The position numbers were made by a program, and so were the translations under genes. The notes below the pieces were generated by a model. That model did not search any database and was not told the origin of the DNA. It saw only the letters and a program-made list of their open reading frames with translations. DNA of 64,000 bases, from positions 1-64,000 of the forward strand of contig NZ_CAJXKH010000004.1 of assembly GCF_913055755.1 (NCBI RefSeq), read 5' to 3'. Origin of the DNA: an uncultured Microbulbifer sp. (GTDB taxonomy: Bacteria; Pseudomonadota; Gammaproteobacteria; Pseudomonadales; Cellvibrionaceae). Below, in pieces: positions 1 through 8,591 of the stretch. The first letter of the stretch is position 1, and the number at the start of each line of letters is the position of its first letter.

Positions 1-296
1 GGACAGTTCGGGTATTATCCATGCCCAGCCGATACAGCGGAACCCCAGATCATCATCTGGCCACTGCGCCCAATCCCTCGAGAAACGCCATGTTACCGGG
101 AATGCCTTCCCAGGGAACTCACGGGCTGGGACTTTGTCGCACTATACGCAACAAAAGCAACAGGCTGGCGCCGGAGAGCGGGTGTGGTCTATCCTCTCGC
201 CCCTGTTACCGAGATGACCGGTCAGATAGCAGCTATGCTGACCCGGAGCTGACCCGGACAAACTGGATCAAATAAAAATTCAAGATGGAGCATTCA
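1..296. other. Upstream region of bamE, no gene recognised
   Basis: I see no convincing coding region in these 296 bases. An 84-codon open frame from 21 to 275 has no recognisable protein features and no good ribosome binding site. In related gammaproteobacteria the gene upstream of bamE is often a divergent fur, but none of it is visible here. The stretch presumably holds the bamE promoter. Confidence 0.4.
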
Positions 297-644
297 ATGC
301 CATCAGTTGTACGAATTCTGGCCATTGCCGCCCTCTGTAGCCTGTTCACTGCCTGCGGCATGATTAAATTCCCCGGCGTGCACCGCATCGAGGTTCAGCA
401 GGGCAACATCATCACCCAGGAGATGGTGGACCAGCTCAAGCCCAACATGACCCGCCGCCAGGTGCGCTTTGTGCTGGGCACCCCGCTGGTGGAAGACACC
501 TTCAACCCCAACCGCTGGGACTATATCAACCGGGTGCGCAGCCCCAAGGGTGAAGTCACCCAGAAGCGCTTCACGGTGTACTTCAACGGCGAAATGCTGA
601 TTGCCACCAGTGGCGACTGGCAGCCCGCAGGCTGGCCGCGCTAA
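297..644 (+). CDS. bamE: Outer membrane assembly lipoprotein BamE (SmpA/OmlA family)
   Basis: BamE is a small lipoprotein of the BAM complex, which folds beta-barrel proteins into the outer membrane. The 115-aa product starts with a lipoprotein signal peptide ending in LFTAC, with Cys20 as the lipidated residue. It then shows the BamE core: GVHRIEVQQGN, IITQEMVDQLKPNM and the conserved VRFVLGTPLVEDTFNPNRWDY region. I chose the ATG at 297, not the one at 285, because GGAG at 287-290 sits six bases upstream and the shorter start gives a normal signal peptide. The gene converges on rnfH, with only 14 bases between the stops. Identification is secure. Confidence 0.93.
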   Translation: MPSVVRILAIAALCSLFTACGMIKFPGVHRIEVQQGNIITQEMVDQLKPNMTRRQVRFVLGTPLVEDTFNPNRWDYINRVRSPKGEVTQKRFTVYFNGEMLIATSGDWQPAGWPR

Positions 645-658
645 GCGCCAGTCTTTCC

Positions 659-1009
659 CTAGCCAGCCTTGCCCTCGCCGGCCTTTTCCATCGCCTGCCG
701 CTTGGCTTTCTCCGCGCGCTGCTTGCGCGCTTCCTTGGGATCGGCGATCAGCGGGCGGTAGACCTCTACCCGGTCCCCCGGCTGCAACACGTATTCCGAT
801 GCCACTGCCAGCCCCTTGGTCCCCAGGGCCTGGCCAAAGATTCCCAGTTTGGCGCTGGCCGGATCGACCTCCGGGTACTCCCGCGGAATCCCCGACAGCT
901 CCAGTGCCTGCAGCGCCGTAGTCCCCGGCTCCACCAGCAGGCTCATCAGGCGCTGTTCGTGGGGCAGCGCGTACACCACCTCCACCGCAATGGTCTTCTT
1001 GTTGCTCAT
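659..1009 (-). CDS. rnfH: RnfH family ubiquitin-like protein
   Basis: The 116-aa product belongs to the RnfH (UPF0125) family, small beta-grasp proteins of unclear role usually encoded beside ratA. Typical features are the start MSNKKTIAVEVVYALPHEQ, then LSGIPREYPEVDP, KLGIFGQALG and QPGDRVEVYRPLIADPKEARK. The C-terminus is lysine- and arginine-rich. I start it at 1009 because that ATG overlaps the ratA stop by four bases (ATGA), the usual coupling in this pair; a longer frame to 1045 would run into ratA. Co-transcription with ratA is likely. Confidence 0.9.
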   Translation of the reverse strand: MSNKKTIAVEVVYALPHEQRLMSLLVEPGTTALQALELSGIPREYPEVDPASAKLGIFGQALGTKGLAVASEYVLQPGDRVEVYRPLIADPKEARKQRAEKAKRQAMEKAGEGKAG

Positions 1010-1446
1010 GATTCGGCTCCGTAAATCTGTTTCGCCCGCTCGCACATGGCGTCCACCATCTGGTTGGCAATACCGCTGAACAGTTTGCCGGCAGCGGCCC
1101 CCAGCAGGCGGTTCTGCACGCTGAACTGCAGCGAGAAGGCCACCTTGCAGGCGTTCTCCGCCAGCGGGGTAAAGGTCCAGCTGCCGCTGAACTCGCTGAA
1201 GGGGCCGTCCACCAGCACCAGGTCCATGCGCTCCGGCCGGAACAGCCGGTTGCGGGTGACAAAGCTCTGGCTGATGCCGGCGCGGGACAGGTCCAGCCGC
1301 GCCTCCAGGGTCTCCGCGTCCCGCTGCAGGATTTCTGCACCCCGGCAGCCGGGCAGGAACTGCGGATAACTGGCAACATCGTTTACCAGGTCAAACATCT
1401 GCTCTGCGCTGAACATTACCAGCGCGCTGCGTTCAATATTCGTCAT
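1006..1446 (-). CDS. ratA: RatA/Coq10-like START-domain protein
   Basis: This 146-aa protein is of the SRPBCC/START fold family of RatA and the mitochondrial coenzyme Q chaperone Coq10. E. coli RatA was reported to bind 50S ribosomal subunits as a toxin; in most bacteria a ubiquinone-related role is considered more likely. Family features are the start MTNIERSALVMFSAEQMFDLV, the VASYPQFLPGC motif, and a C-terminal helix around GIANQMVDAMCERAK. It is the first gene of the ratA-rnfH minus-strand pair and diverges from the transporter gene at 1641. In many gammaproteobacteria ratA faces smpB directly; here a transporter gene lies between them. Confidence 0.9.
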   Translation of the reverse strand: MTNIERSALVMFSAEQMFDLVNDVASYPQFLPGCRGAEILQRDAETLEARLDLSRAGISQSFVTRNRLFRPERMDLVLVDGPFSEFSGSWTFTPLAENACKVAFSLQFSVQNRLLGAAAGKLFSGIANQMVDAMCERAKQIYGAES

Positions 1447-1640
1447 TGATCAAACCTTGCCCGACAACCGTCTCTATCTTGCCTATCTTGTGGGTAACCG
1501 GGCGATTTTGGCCACTGACGCTACTCAAGGCGGGTAATTCCTGCAACAATCGGCACCTTTATCGGCGCCGCGGTAACCTCTCGGTCCCGCAGCCACAACA
1601 ATCGTTCTGGCGACAAGAATAACAGGCAAGCGAGAAGATT

Positions 1641-3068
1641 ATGTCCGCAGCAAGAGAACATTTTGGCTCCCGTCTCGGGTTCATCCTGGCCGCCGCCGGC
1701 TCCGCCGTCGGTATCGGCAACCTGGTTTCCTTCCCGGTGGCGGCCACCAAAAGTGGTGGCGGTGCGTTTCTGGTGGTGTATGCCCTGTTTGTGTTTTTCA
1801 TCTGCCTGCCGGTGATGATGGCCGAGCTGGCGCTGGGACGTAAGTCCGACAAGGACCCGGTGGGTGCCTACCGCCAGCTGTCCGGCGGTTCACACCTGTG
1901 GCGGATTCCCGGCTGGATGGCCCTGATCACGCCGTTCATGATCGCGGTGTTTTACATGGTGGTAACCGTGTGGATCCTCGGCTACCTGGTAGAGACCCTG
2001 AAGGGCAACCTGGACCTGCTGACCACCGAAGCCTACTTCGGCGAGTTTATCAATTCCAAGTCCGTGTTCTTCTACCTCATTGCGCTGATGCTGATCATCA
2101 ACGGGGTGCTTTCCATGGGGGTCAGGGACGGTATCGAGCGCGCGGCCAAAACCCTGATGCCGATGCTGTTTGTGATGCTGGTGGCGCTGGTGCTGTTCGT
2201 GCTGACCCGCGAAAACGCCATGCTGGGTGTGAAGTACTACCTGGTCCCGGACATGTCGAAACTGAGCTCTGAAGTGATCAGCAAGGCCATGTCTCAGGCC
2301 TTCTTCTCCCTGTCGCTGGGTATGGGGATCATGATCACCTACGGTTCCTACATGAAGAGACGCGACTCGGTACCCGGTTCCGCCCGCGCGGTGGCCGTTA
2401 CCGATACCCTGGTGGCCTTCACCGCCGGCCTGCTGATCCTGCCGAGTATTTTCCACTTCAACCCGCATATCGACACTGCCACCCTGAGCGACTCTTCCGC
2501 CGGCATGATCTTCCTGTTCCTGCCGAAAATCTTCCTGTCACTGCAGGACAGCATCGGCTATGCGGGCGCAAGCATCTTCGCCGCCGCGTTCTTTTTCCTG
2601 GTGTTTATCGCTGCGCTGACCTCACTGGTTTCCATCATCGAGGTACCGGTAGCCACCCTGCGCGACGAGCGCGGCATGTCGCGCAAGAAGGCCATCTACA
2701 CCATCGCCGCGGTGCAACTGGTGCTGGCGGTGGGCTGCGCCATGTCCTTCGGCATGGCGGGCTGGTTGACCCACTTCGTCACCCTCGCCGGCAGTGAAAA
2801 ATCCTTTTTCGACTTGGTAGAAATCCTGTTTTACGACACCATATTGCCCCTCAATGGCCTGCTGGTGTGTATCTTCGTGATCTACAAGTGGAAGCGGGCC
2901 AACTTTGACGCTGAGCTCCAGGTGGGCGACGAGAGCTTTGCCGGCTCCCTGTCGCAGAAGTACGTCAACTTCTCACTTGGAACCTTTATCCCCGCGATTC
3001 TGTTGCTCGTATTCATCAACACAGTGCTGCTGAAGTTTTTCGATACGAGCCTGTTCAATTTCATTTAA
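1641..3068 (+). CDS. Sodium-dependent transporter, NSS (SNF) family
   Basis: The 475-aa polytopic membrane protein belongs to the neurotransmitter:sodium symporter family, the LeuT fold, which takes up amino acids or related amines with sodium. The hallmark first-helix motif AAAGSAVGIGNLVSFP lies at about residues 17-32. Later family signatures include AELALGRKSDKDPVGAYR, the central FFSLSLGMGIMITYGSY stretch (TM6 region) and FLVFIAALTSLVSIIEVP (TM8). The helices are spread over the whole length and the size is normal for bacterial members. It lies 9 bases upstream of smpB on the same strand, so the two may share a transcript. A second, clearly related transporter follows smpB. The substrate cannot be told from the sequence. 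Confidence 0.92.
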   Translation: MSAAREHFGSRLGFILAAAGSAVGIGNLVSFPVAATKSGGGAFLVVYALFVFFICLPVMMAELALGRKSDKDPVGAYRQLSGGSHLWRIPGWMALITPFMIAVFYMVVTVWILGYLVETLKGNLDLLTTEAYFGEFINSKSVFFYLIALMLIINGVLSMGVRDGIERAAKTLMPMLFVMLVALVLFVLTRENAMLGVKYYLVPDMSKLSSEVISKAMSQAFFSLSLGMGIMITYGSYMKRRDSVPGSARAVAVTDTLVAFTAGLLILPSIFHFNPHIDTATLSDSSAGMIFLFLPKIFLSLQDSIGYAGASIFAAAFFFLVFIAALTSLVSIIEVPVATLRDERGMSRKKAIYTIAAVQLVLAVGCAMSFGMAGWLTHFVTLAGSEKSFFDLVEILFYDTILPLNGLLVCIFVIYKWKRANFDAELQVGDESFAGSLSQKYVNFSLGTFIPAILLLVFINTVLLKFFDTSLFNFI

Positions 3069-3077
3069 GTTGTATTC

Positions 3078-3557
3078 ATGGCGAAGAAGAAAAAGGCCCC
3101 ATCCTCGAACACCATTGCCCTCAACAAGAAGGCAAAGCACGATTACTTTATCGAAGAGAAGTTCGAGGCGGGCCTGGAATTACAGGGCTGGGAAGTGAAA
3201 TCCTGCCGCGAGGGCAAGGCCCAGCTCACCGACAGTTACGTGCTGTTCAAGGACGGCCAGGCCTGGCTGCTGGGTGCGCGCATCCAGCCGCTGGCCAGCG
3301 CCTCGACCCACTTTGTCACCGAGCCCGACCGCACCCGCCGCCTGCTGCTGAACAAGCGCGAGATCGCCAAACTGGTGGCGGCGGTCAACCAGAAGGGCTA
3401 CGCCTGCGTGTGTACCGCGCTCTACTGGAAAAAGCACCTGATCAAGTGCGAGATCGCGCTGGCAAAGGGCAAGGCCTCACACGACAAGCGTGAGACCGAG
3501 CGGGAAAAGGACTGGAACCGTCAGAAGCAGCGCCTGATGCGCAGCGACAACCGCTGA
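3078..3557 (+). CDS. smpB: SsrA-binding protein SmpB
   Basis: SmpB binds tmRNA and delivers it to stalled ribosomes during trans-translation. The 159-aa product shows the whole family pattern: [34 protein letters not shown], a central beta-barrel, and a basic C-terminal tail ([19 protein letters not shown]) that would enter the mRNA channel. The tmRNA partner gene ssrA lies about 3.1 kb downstream on the same strand, so both trans-translation components are in this window. The stop at 3557 is followed by a hairpin at 3572-3591. Confidence 0.97.
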   Translation: MAKKKKAPSSNTIALNKKAKHDYFIEEKFEAGLELQGWEVKSCREGKAQLTDSYVLFKDGQAWLLGARIQPLASASTHFVTEPDRTRRLLLNKREIAKLVAAVNQKGYACVCTALYWKKHLIKCEIALAKGKASHDKRETEREKDWNRQKQRLMRSDNR

Positions 3558-3571
3558 TAGTGGTTTTCCCC

Positions 3572-3591
3572 GGCGCCTGCCTGCAGGCGCC
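3572..3591 (+). terminator. Hairpin between smpB and the second transporter gene
   Basis: A perfect 8-bp stem, GGCGCCTG pairing with CAGGCGCC around a CCTG loop, begins 14 bases after the smpB stop. No T-run follows, so it may only attenuate read-through or protect the mRNA end rather than stop transcription. Confidence 0.4.
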
Positions 3592-3633
3592 CGCGACGCA
3601 ACCTTTTACAGAAGAATAATTACAGGATTTATC

Positions 3634-4980
3634 ATGAGTGCTCCGCGAGGACAGTTCAGCTCCAACCTCGGCTTCCTGATGGCCGCTGCCGGCTCTGCCG
3701 TCGGTCTCGGCAATATCTGGGGTTTCCCCACCAATGTGGCCGCCAACGGCGGTGCCGCCTTTGTGATTTTCTACCTGGTAATGGCATTCTTGCTCGCCTA
3801 CCCGGTACTGATGGCGGAACTCACCCTCGGCCGCCACGCGCGCCGCAACATGGTGCAGGCCCTGCGCGGCATTGCCACCGGCCCGGTCAGCAAGGGTGTC
3901 GGTACCATTGCCGGCTTCTCGGGCATTGTCGTCGCGTCCCTGATCCTCAGCTTCTACGCCATTGTCGCAGGCTGGATGGTCGCCCATTTGGCGGATCCCT
4001 TCGCGCAGCTGTTCGGCGCCGGGCACACCGCTGAATGGCTCACCGGCGACAGCGTTTCCCGCAACTTCACTTTCACCGCGATTTTCAGCGGCCTCACCAT
4101 GCTGATCATCGCCAGTGGTGTGGAAAAGGGAATCGAGCGCTGGTCCACCCTGCTGATGCCGACCCTGATCATCCTGCTGCTACTGCTGATCGTGTATGTG
4201 CTGACCCAGCCCGGCGCCATCAAGGGACTCGAGGCCTACCTGATCCCGGACTTCAGCAAGCTGTCACCGCAGCTGCTGCTCTCCGCCATGGGCCAGGCGT
4301 TCTTCTCCCTCTCCCTGGGTGTGGGCACCATGCTGATATACGGCTCCTACCTCAGCAAGCAGGAGAGCCTGCCGCGCCTGGGCGCGCTGGTTACCCTGAT
4401 CGACGTCGGCATCGCGTTTACCGCCGGCCTGCTGATCCTGCCGGCCATGTATGTGGCCCAGGAAGCCGGCACCCAGATTTATTCCGCCAGCGGTGACCTG
4501 ATTGCCGGTCCCGGCCTGATCCTGCAGGTACTGCCCGCACTGTTCGACACCATGGGCACCAGCGGCCTGTTCGTGGCGATGGCCTTCTTCGCGCTGATGG
4601 TGATCGCCTCGCTGACCTCCTCCATCTCCATGCTGGAGGTGCCGGTGGCCTTCTCCATCGAGAACCTGGGCCTGCAGCGTCGCCCCGCCACCCTGCTGAT
4701 GGGCCTGGTCATCTTCGCCATCAGCAGCGTGATCATCTTCAATTTCGAAAGCCTGTTCGGGCTGGTAGTCTCCATCAGCACCGAATACGGCCAGCCGCTG
4801 CTCGGGGTAGTGCTGTGCATCTTCGCCGGCTGGATCTTCCGCAAGGACCAGCTGTTGAGCGAACTGAAAGAGGGCCACCCGCATATCGAACGGACCCTGT
4901 TCTGGAAAATCTGGCCCTGGTACGTGCGCATCGTCTGCCCGCTGCTGATCCTGGCCGCGTTCGTTCAGACCATTATCTGA
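3634..4980 (+). CDS. Second sodium-dependent transporter, NSS (SNF) family
   Basis: The 448-aa integral membrane protein is a second member of the NSS/LeuT-fold family and an evident paralogue of the product at 1641. The first-helix motif AAAGSAVGLGNIWGFP lies at about residues 17-32, followed by MAELTLGRHARRN, FFSLSLGVGTMLIYGSY and ALMVIASLTSSISMLEVP. The two proteins share these motifs in the same order, which suggests an old duplication now split by smpB. The upstream sequence AGAAGAATAATTACAGG could supply the ribosome binding site. The gene ends 12 bases before a strong terminator. Amino acid uptake is a family-level guess. Confidence 0.92.
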   Translation: MSAPRGQFSSNLGFLMAAAGSAVGLGNIWGFPTNVAANGGAAFVIFYLVMAFLLAYPVLMAELTLGRHARRNMVQALRGIATGPVSKGVGTIAGFSGIVVASLILSFYAIVAGWMVAHLADPFAQLFGAGHTAEWLTGDSVSRNFTFTAIFSGLTMLIIASGVEKGIERWSTLLMPTLIILLLLLIVYVLTQPGAIKGLEAYLIPDFSKLSPQLLLSAMGQAFFSLSLGVGTMLIYGSYLSKQESLPRLGALVTLIDVGIAFTAGLLILPAMYVAQEAGTQIYSASGDLIAGPGLILQVLPALFDTMGTSGLFVAMAFFALMVIASLTSSISMLEVPVAFSIENLGLQRRPATLLMGLVIFAISSVIIFNFESLFGLVVSISTEYGQPLLGVVLCIFAGWIFRKDQLLSELKEGHPHIERTLFWKIWPWYVRIVCPLLILAAFVQTII

Positions 4981-4992
4981 TTACTCTCCCCC

Positions 4993-5021
4993 CGGCCGCG
5001 GAATGCCCCGCGGCCGTCTTT
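4993..5021 (+). terminator. Rho-independent terminator after second NSS transporter
   Basis: A 9-bp GC stem, CGGCCGCGG pairing with CCGCGGCCG, is followed by TCTTT. It lies just after the transporter stop at 4980 and before rlmD. Confidence 0.75.
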
Positions 5022-5141
5022 CCCGAATATCCCTATCTTCTTTCATCCCGGCCATAAACGCGCAATTCTGCCCGCTGCGGATTATCATTGCCGCCCGCTC
5101 GTCTACCATAACCCCAGAGTACGCCGGAAGCCGCCGCAAAG

Positions 5142-6551
5142 ATGCCAGCCAGACGCCCACCATTCCCCAGCAGTAAATCCCGCAAACCCGTGCCGCCAAA
5201 GCGCGCAACAAGGGGCACAACCAAGCCCCCGGCAAGCACGCCCACGGTAACCATCGACGCACTCAGCCACGAAGTGCGCGGCATCGCGCGCCTGGACGGC
5301 AAGACCCTGTTCGTGGACAACGCTCTACCCGGGGAGACCGTCAAGATCCGCTACCTGGCGCAGCGGGCCAAGTTCGATGACGCCATCGCCACGGAAATTA
5401 TCGAGAGCGCGCCGGAGCGCCAGGCACCGCCCTGCCCCCACTTCGAGCAGTGCGGTGGCTGCGCCATCCAGCATATGCAGCCCGACGCGCAGATCGCCGC
5501 CAAGGAAAAGATCCTGCTGGACCAGCTGCAACGCTTTGCTGCTGCCAGCCCCGCCGAAATACTGCCGCCGCTGAGCGCAGACATTGCCGGCTACCGCCGC
5601 AAGGCGCGGCTCGGCGTGCGCTATGTCAAAGAGGCACACAAAAAGGGAAAGGCCAACAAGCCGCAACTGGTTCTCGGCTTCCGCGAAAAGCGCTCCAACA
5701 ACCTCACCAATATCCACGAATGCCTGGTGATGCCGGAGACCTTTTCCAGCCAGATTCCCGCGCTGCACCAGCTCATCGAACAGTGCCGCGAAGGTAGGCA
5801 CATCTCCCATATCGAAGTCGCCGTCGGCGAGGACACCACCGCACTGGTGGTGCGCCACCTCAGGCCCCTGCCGGAAACCGACCAGACGCTGTGGCTCGAT
5901 TTCGTACAACAGCGGGGCTGGCAGCTGTACCTGCAGGCAGAGGACACGCCGCACAAGGTCTGGCCCGAGGACGGCGAGGAACGGCTCGGCTACACCCTGC
6001 CGGAATTCGACCTGACCCTGCAGTTCCATCCCCAGGACTTCGTGCAGGTCAATTTCGCCATCAACCGTCAGATGGTGCACCGTGCGCTGGAACTACTGGA
6101 CGTGCAACCCCGCGAACGGGTACTCGACCTGTTCTGCGGCCTCGGCAACTTCACCCTGCCACTGGCGACCCGGGCGGCAACGGTAGTCGGGGTAGAGGGC
6201 GCCCTCGAACTCACCCAACGCGGCCGCGAAAACGCCCGGCGCAACCAGCTCGACAACGTGCAATTCCAGGCCGCAGACCTGACCGAAGACTTCTCCACCA
6301 GCCCCTGGGCCCGCGGCGGCTTCGACAAAATCCTGCTGGACCCGCCCCGCACCGGCGCCCTGGAAGTGGTGCGCAACATTGCCCACTTCCAGGCGCAGCG
6401 GATCGTCTACGTCTCCTGCAACCCCGCCACCCTGGCCCGGGACACCGCGGAACTTTTACAGCGCGGCTATCGTCTTAGTAAGGCAGGCGTAATGGACATG
6501 TTCCCCCACACCACCCACGTGGAGTCCATCGCCCTGTTTGAACGCCAATAG
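5142..6551 (+). CDS. rlmD: 23S rRNA (uracil-1939-C5)-methyltransferase RlmD
   Basis: This 469-aa enzyme is of the RumA/RlmD family, which methylates U1939 of 23S rRNA using S-adenosylmethionine. Visible in order: a basic N-terminal tail, a TRAM RNA-binding domain (about 30-90), the iron-sulfur cysteine cluster CPHFEQCGGC with a further Cys in NIHECLVMP, the SAM-binding motif DLFCGLGNFTLPLA, the DPPRTGA motif and the catalytic-cysteine motif VYVSCNPATLARD near the C-terminus. Length fits the family. The start has no strong Shine-Dalgarno sequence and a slightly later start is possible. It is the last host gene before ssrA. Confidence 0.94.
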   Translation: MPARRPPFPSSKSRKPVPPKRATRGTTKPPASTPTVTIDALSHEVRGIARLDGKTLFVDNALPGETVKIRYLAQRAKFDDAIATEIIESAPERQAPPCPHFEQCGGCAIQHMQPDAQIAAKEKILLDQLQRFAAASPAEILPPLSADIAGYRRKARLGVRYVKEAHKKGKANKPQLVLGFREKRSNNLTNIHECLVMPETFSSQIPALHQLIEQCREGRHISHIEVAVGEDTTALVVRHLRPLPETDQTLWLDFVQQRGWQLYLQAEDTPHKVWPEDGEERLGYTLPEFDLTLQFHPQDFVQVNFAINRQMVHRALELLDVQPRERVLDLFCGLGNFTLPLATRAATVVGVEGALELTQRGRENARRNQLDNVQFQAADLTEDFSTSPWARGGFDKILLDPPRTGALEVVRNIAHFQAQRIVYVSCNPATLARDTAELLQRGYRLSKAGVMDMFPHTTHVESIALFERQ

Positions 6552-6615
6552 CCGAAAAGGTACCGGATGGTCACAAAATGTTTCCCCCACCCTATGGTGG
6601 CCCGAGACCTTCAGG

Positions 6616-6621
6616 TATAAT
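6616..6621 (+). promoter_or_regulatory. Probable -10 box of the ssrA promoter
   Basis: A perfect TATAAT lies 62 bases before the mature 5' end of tmRNA. The matching -35 region is weak by eye. Transcription from here would give a precursor with a leader of about 55 bases, which RNase P would remove. Confidence 0.5.
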
Positions 6622-6777
6622 GGCTTTACGCAAATGCGTTTCGTACTGACCAGTGAACAGAGCCTGTCCACTGAGTAGATTCCGGGGATGACTTGGATTC
6701 GACGCCGGTGACGAAACCATGGGTGCATGCCGTGAGGGTAGCGAATCACGTAAATCCAAAGCTGCATTTTATTAGTT

Positions 6778-6816
6778 GCCAACGACGACAACTACGGTGC
6801 CCAACTGGCTGCGTAA
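6778..6816 (+). other. tmRNA tag-peptide reading frame
   Basis: Reading from the resume codon GCC at 6778 gives ANDDNYGAQLAA and a TAA stop at 6814-6816. The tag ends in the LAA degron read by ClpXP-type proteases. At 12 residues it is two longer than the ten-residue ANDDNYALAA form, with GAQ in place of A before the LAA. Confidence 0.9.
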
Positions 6817-7049
6817 GCAGCCCGTAAAGCACTACTAAGGGTTCGCCCCTTAGCGGCCTCCAGCAAGGTGCCAGTACCGCGCTGTTGGCTGTCATACAGA
6901 ACTGGATCGCCGTGAACCGTGCCTGTCGGGGATCAGTTAAAACTTTTACAGGGTCGCCAATTACGTCCTGCCCATCGGGCTGTATGCGGCTAAATCAATA
7001 GATGGATCTAAGCATGTAGAGCCTCTGGCAGAGTGCTGACGGACGCGGG

Positions 7050-7068
7050 TTCGACTCCCGCCATCTCC
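7050..7068 (+). other. Left attachment site (attL) in the 3' end of ssrA
   Basis: The 19 bases from 7050 to 7068 (T-arm and acceptor strand of tmRNA) match 17 of 19 bases at 21337-21355, with a perfect 12-base core, ACTCCCGCCATC, at 7054-7065. An integrase gene of the family that uses tRNA and tmRNA 3' ends begins at 7260. Inferred attachment core. Confidence 0.7.
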
Positions 7069-7094
7069 ACCAAATTATCGTCTAAGACGATCTC

Positions 7095-7131
7095 AAAAAG
7101 CCCCGCAAACGTAGAGTTTCCGGGGCTTTTT
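7095..7131 (+). terminator. Rho-independent terminator of ssrA
   Basis: AAAAAGCCCCG pairs with CGGGGCTTTTT around an inner AAAC/GTTT stem. The T-run follows directly, 23 bases after the tmRNA CCA end. It sits inside the putative element, so the element would supply a terminator for the interrupted locus. Confidence 0.85.
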
Positions 7132-7162
7132 CTTGCCTTTCTCGTCCCAGTTGATCTAACTT

Positions 7163-7237
7163 AACCCGTCCAAATCTAACCCCAAGTGGCCGGGTTTATG
7201 GACGGGTTGAGCCTACCGCCACCCTCCAACCCGTCCA
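7163..7237 (+). repeat. Three copies of AACCCGTCCA beside the integrase gene (candidate arm sites)
   Basis: The ten-base word AACCCGTCCA occurs at 7163-7172 and 7228-7237 on the plus strand and at 7199-7208 on the minus strand. A fourth copy lies on the minus strand at 21263-21272, close to the proposed right end of the element. Repeats of this kind flanking both ends fit integrase arm-type sites or excisionase binding sites. The role is inferred. Confidence 0.55.
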
Positions 7238-7259
7238 AAGCAGCAGGAAGGCCGCAGCC

Positions 7260-8492
7260 ATGCCGCTCTCAGACACCAAGATACGAGCGCTCAAGCCCCG
7301 CGAGAAAAAGTACATCGAGGCCGACGAGAAGGGACTAGCCGTCGAGGTCACTCCCACCGGGGCCAAGCGCTGGGTATTCCGATTCCGCCTCCACGGCAAG
7401 CGCCCTGAGATGGCGCTAGGGCTCTACCCTGATGTGACCCTTAAGCGGGCACGGGAATTACGTGATGAGGCGCGCCAATATGTAGCCGAAGGCGTAGATC
7501 CACGTGACGTGAAACGGGCTCGCAAGGAATCCGCCCTAGAGGCTAACCGCAACAGCTTTGCGGCGGTCAGTGAAGAATGGTTCTTAGCTAGGATGGCGCA
7601 TCTGTCAAAATCGTCCAAAGACCGAGCCCAGCGCGCCCTAGACAGCGACTTGCTACCCTACCTGGGTAAACGCCCCGTTGCCGAAATCACCGCGCCGGAA
7701 GTACTGCGTTGCCTGCGCCGGATCGAGAGCCGCGGCGCCCTGGAAACCGCTCACCGCGTAAAGCGCGTAGCCAGCCAAGTATTCCGCTTCGCAGTGGCCA
7801 CCGGCATGGCCGACCGCGATCCCACCGCAGACCTTAGCGGTGCCCTCACGCCCACCAAGAAAAAACACCTGGCGGCCATCACGGACCCCACAGAGGTGGG
7901 TCGCCTGATGGCTGCCATAGATGGGTATCAGGGTACCCCAGTAGTAAGAACTGCTCTCAAGCTGTCCCCGCTGCTGTTTTGTCGGCCAGGAGAGCTGCGC
8001 AAACTGGAGTGGTCGGAAATCAACTGGGAGGCCAGCCAGATAGAGCTGCCGGCTGAGAAAATGAAAATGGGCGAACCACACATTATTCCGCTAGCTGAGC
8101 AGGCCCTGGCGCTGCTGCGGGAACTGAAGCCCCTCTCCAGCCGCGGCAAGTACGTTTTCCCATCTGCCCGAGGCCTGAGTCGCCCCCTATCCGATAACGG
8201 CGTCAGAACGGCACTCAGGTCACTCGGCTACGACAACAACACCATGACGGCCCATGGTTTCCGCGCGATGGCCCGCACCCTGCTAGATGAGGTATTGGGC
8301 TTTCGCGTGGATTACATCGAGCATCAGCTGGCCCATGGAGTGAAGGACACACTGGGACGCGCATACAATCGCACCAAGCACCTACCTCAGCGTGCGGCCA
8401 TGATGCAGAAATGGGCGGATTACCTTGAGCACCTGCGCGAACAAACTAGTGCTGGCAACGTGATTACCGTTCAATTTGGCACCCAGCAATGA
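7260..8492 (+). CDS. int: P4-type tyrosine integrase of the ssrA-inserted element
   Basis: The 410-aa tyrosine recombinase would integrate and excise the element at the ssrA 3' end. The N-terminus (MPLSDTKIRALKPREKKYIE, then GLYPDVTLKRARE) is the DUF4102 arm-binding domain typical of P4-like integrases. The catalytic domain shows CRPGELRKLEW (Arg242), AHGFRAMART (His332, Arg335), HQLAHG (His359) and AYNRTKHL (Tyr369, nucleophile). The set is complete, so the enzyme should be active. It is the first gene after ssrA and reads away from it. Candidate arm sites lie in the 100 bases upstream. The ATG at 7260 follows GCAGGAAGGCC. Confidence 0.94.
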   Translation: MPLSDTKIRALKPREKKYIEADEKGLAVEVTPTGAKRWVFRFRLHGKRPEMALGLYPDVTLKRARELRDEARQYVAEGVDPRDVKRARKESALEANRNSFAAVSEEWFLARMAHLSKSSKDRAQRALDSDLLPYLGKRPVAEITAPEVLRCLRRIESRGALETAHRVKRVASQVFRFAVATGMADRDPTADLSGALTPTKKKHLAAITDPTEVGRLMAAIDGYQGTPVVRTALKLSPLLFCRPGELRKLEWSEINWEASQIELPAEKMKMGEPHIIPLAEQALALLRELKPLSSRGKYVFPSARGLSRPLSDNGVRTALRSLGYDNNTMTAHGFRAMARTLLDEVLGFRVDYIEHQLAHGVKDTLGRAYNRTKHLPQRAAMMQKWADYLEHLREQTSAGNVITVQFGTQQ

Positions 8493-8591
8493 TCGAGCTG
8501 AAGCAACAAGGTTCGCACCTGAAGTGCTTCATAAGTTATCTGGAAACGCTCCATGAAATAGTGAGAAATGCGTGTAAAGGGGGTTTTACCT

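Larger units (their letters stand above)
6684..7072 (+). ncRNA. ssrA: Transfer-messenger RNA (tmRNA, 10Sa RNA)
   Basis: tmRNA rescues stalled ribosomes by acting first as alanyl-tRNA and then as a short mRNA. The 5' end GGGGATGACTTGGATTCGACG is the classic tmRNA start. It pairs as an acceptor stem with CATCTCC near the 3' end, followed by ACCA. The T-arm reads GGGTTCGACTCCCG. The tag frame at 6778-6816 encodes ANDDNYGAQLAA followed by TAA. The CCA is encoded. The 3' end is also the integration site of the element that follows, and the T-arm/acceptor sequence is repeated in degenerate form near 21340. Confidence 0.96.

Noticed and set aside
303-1379. A 358-codon minus-strand frame across bamE, rnfH and ratA
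   Set aside because: It runs through three confidently identified genes in another frame and has a low-complexity Arg/Ala/Gly-rich translation.
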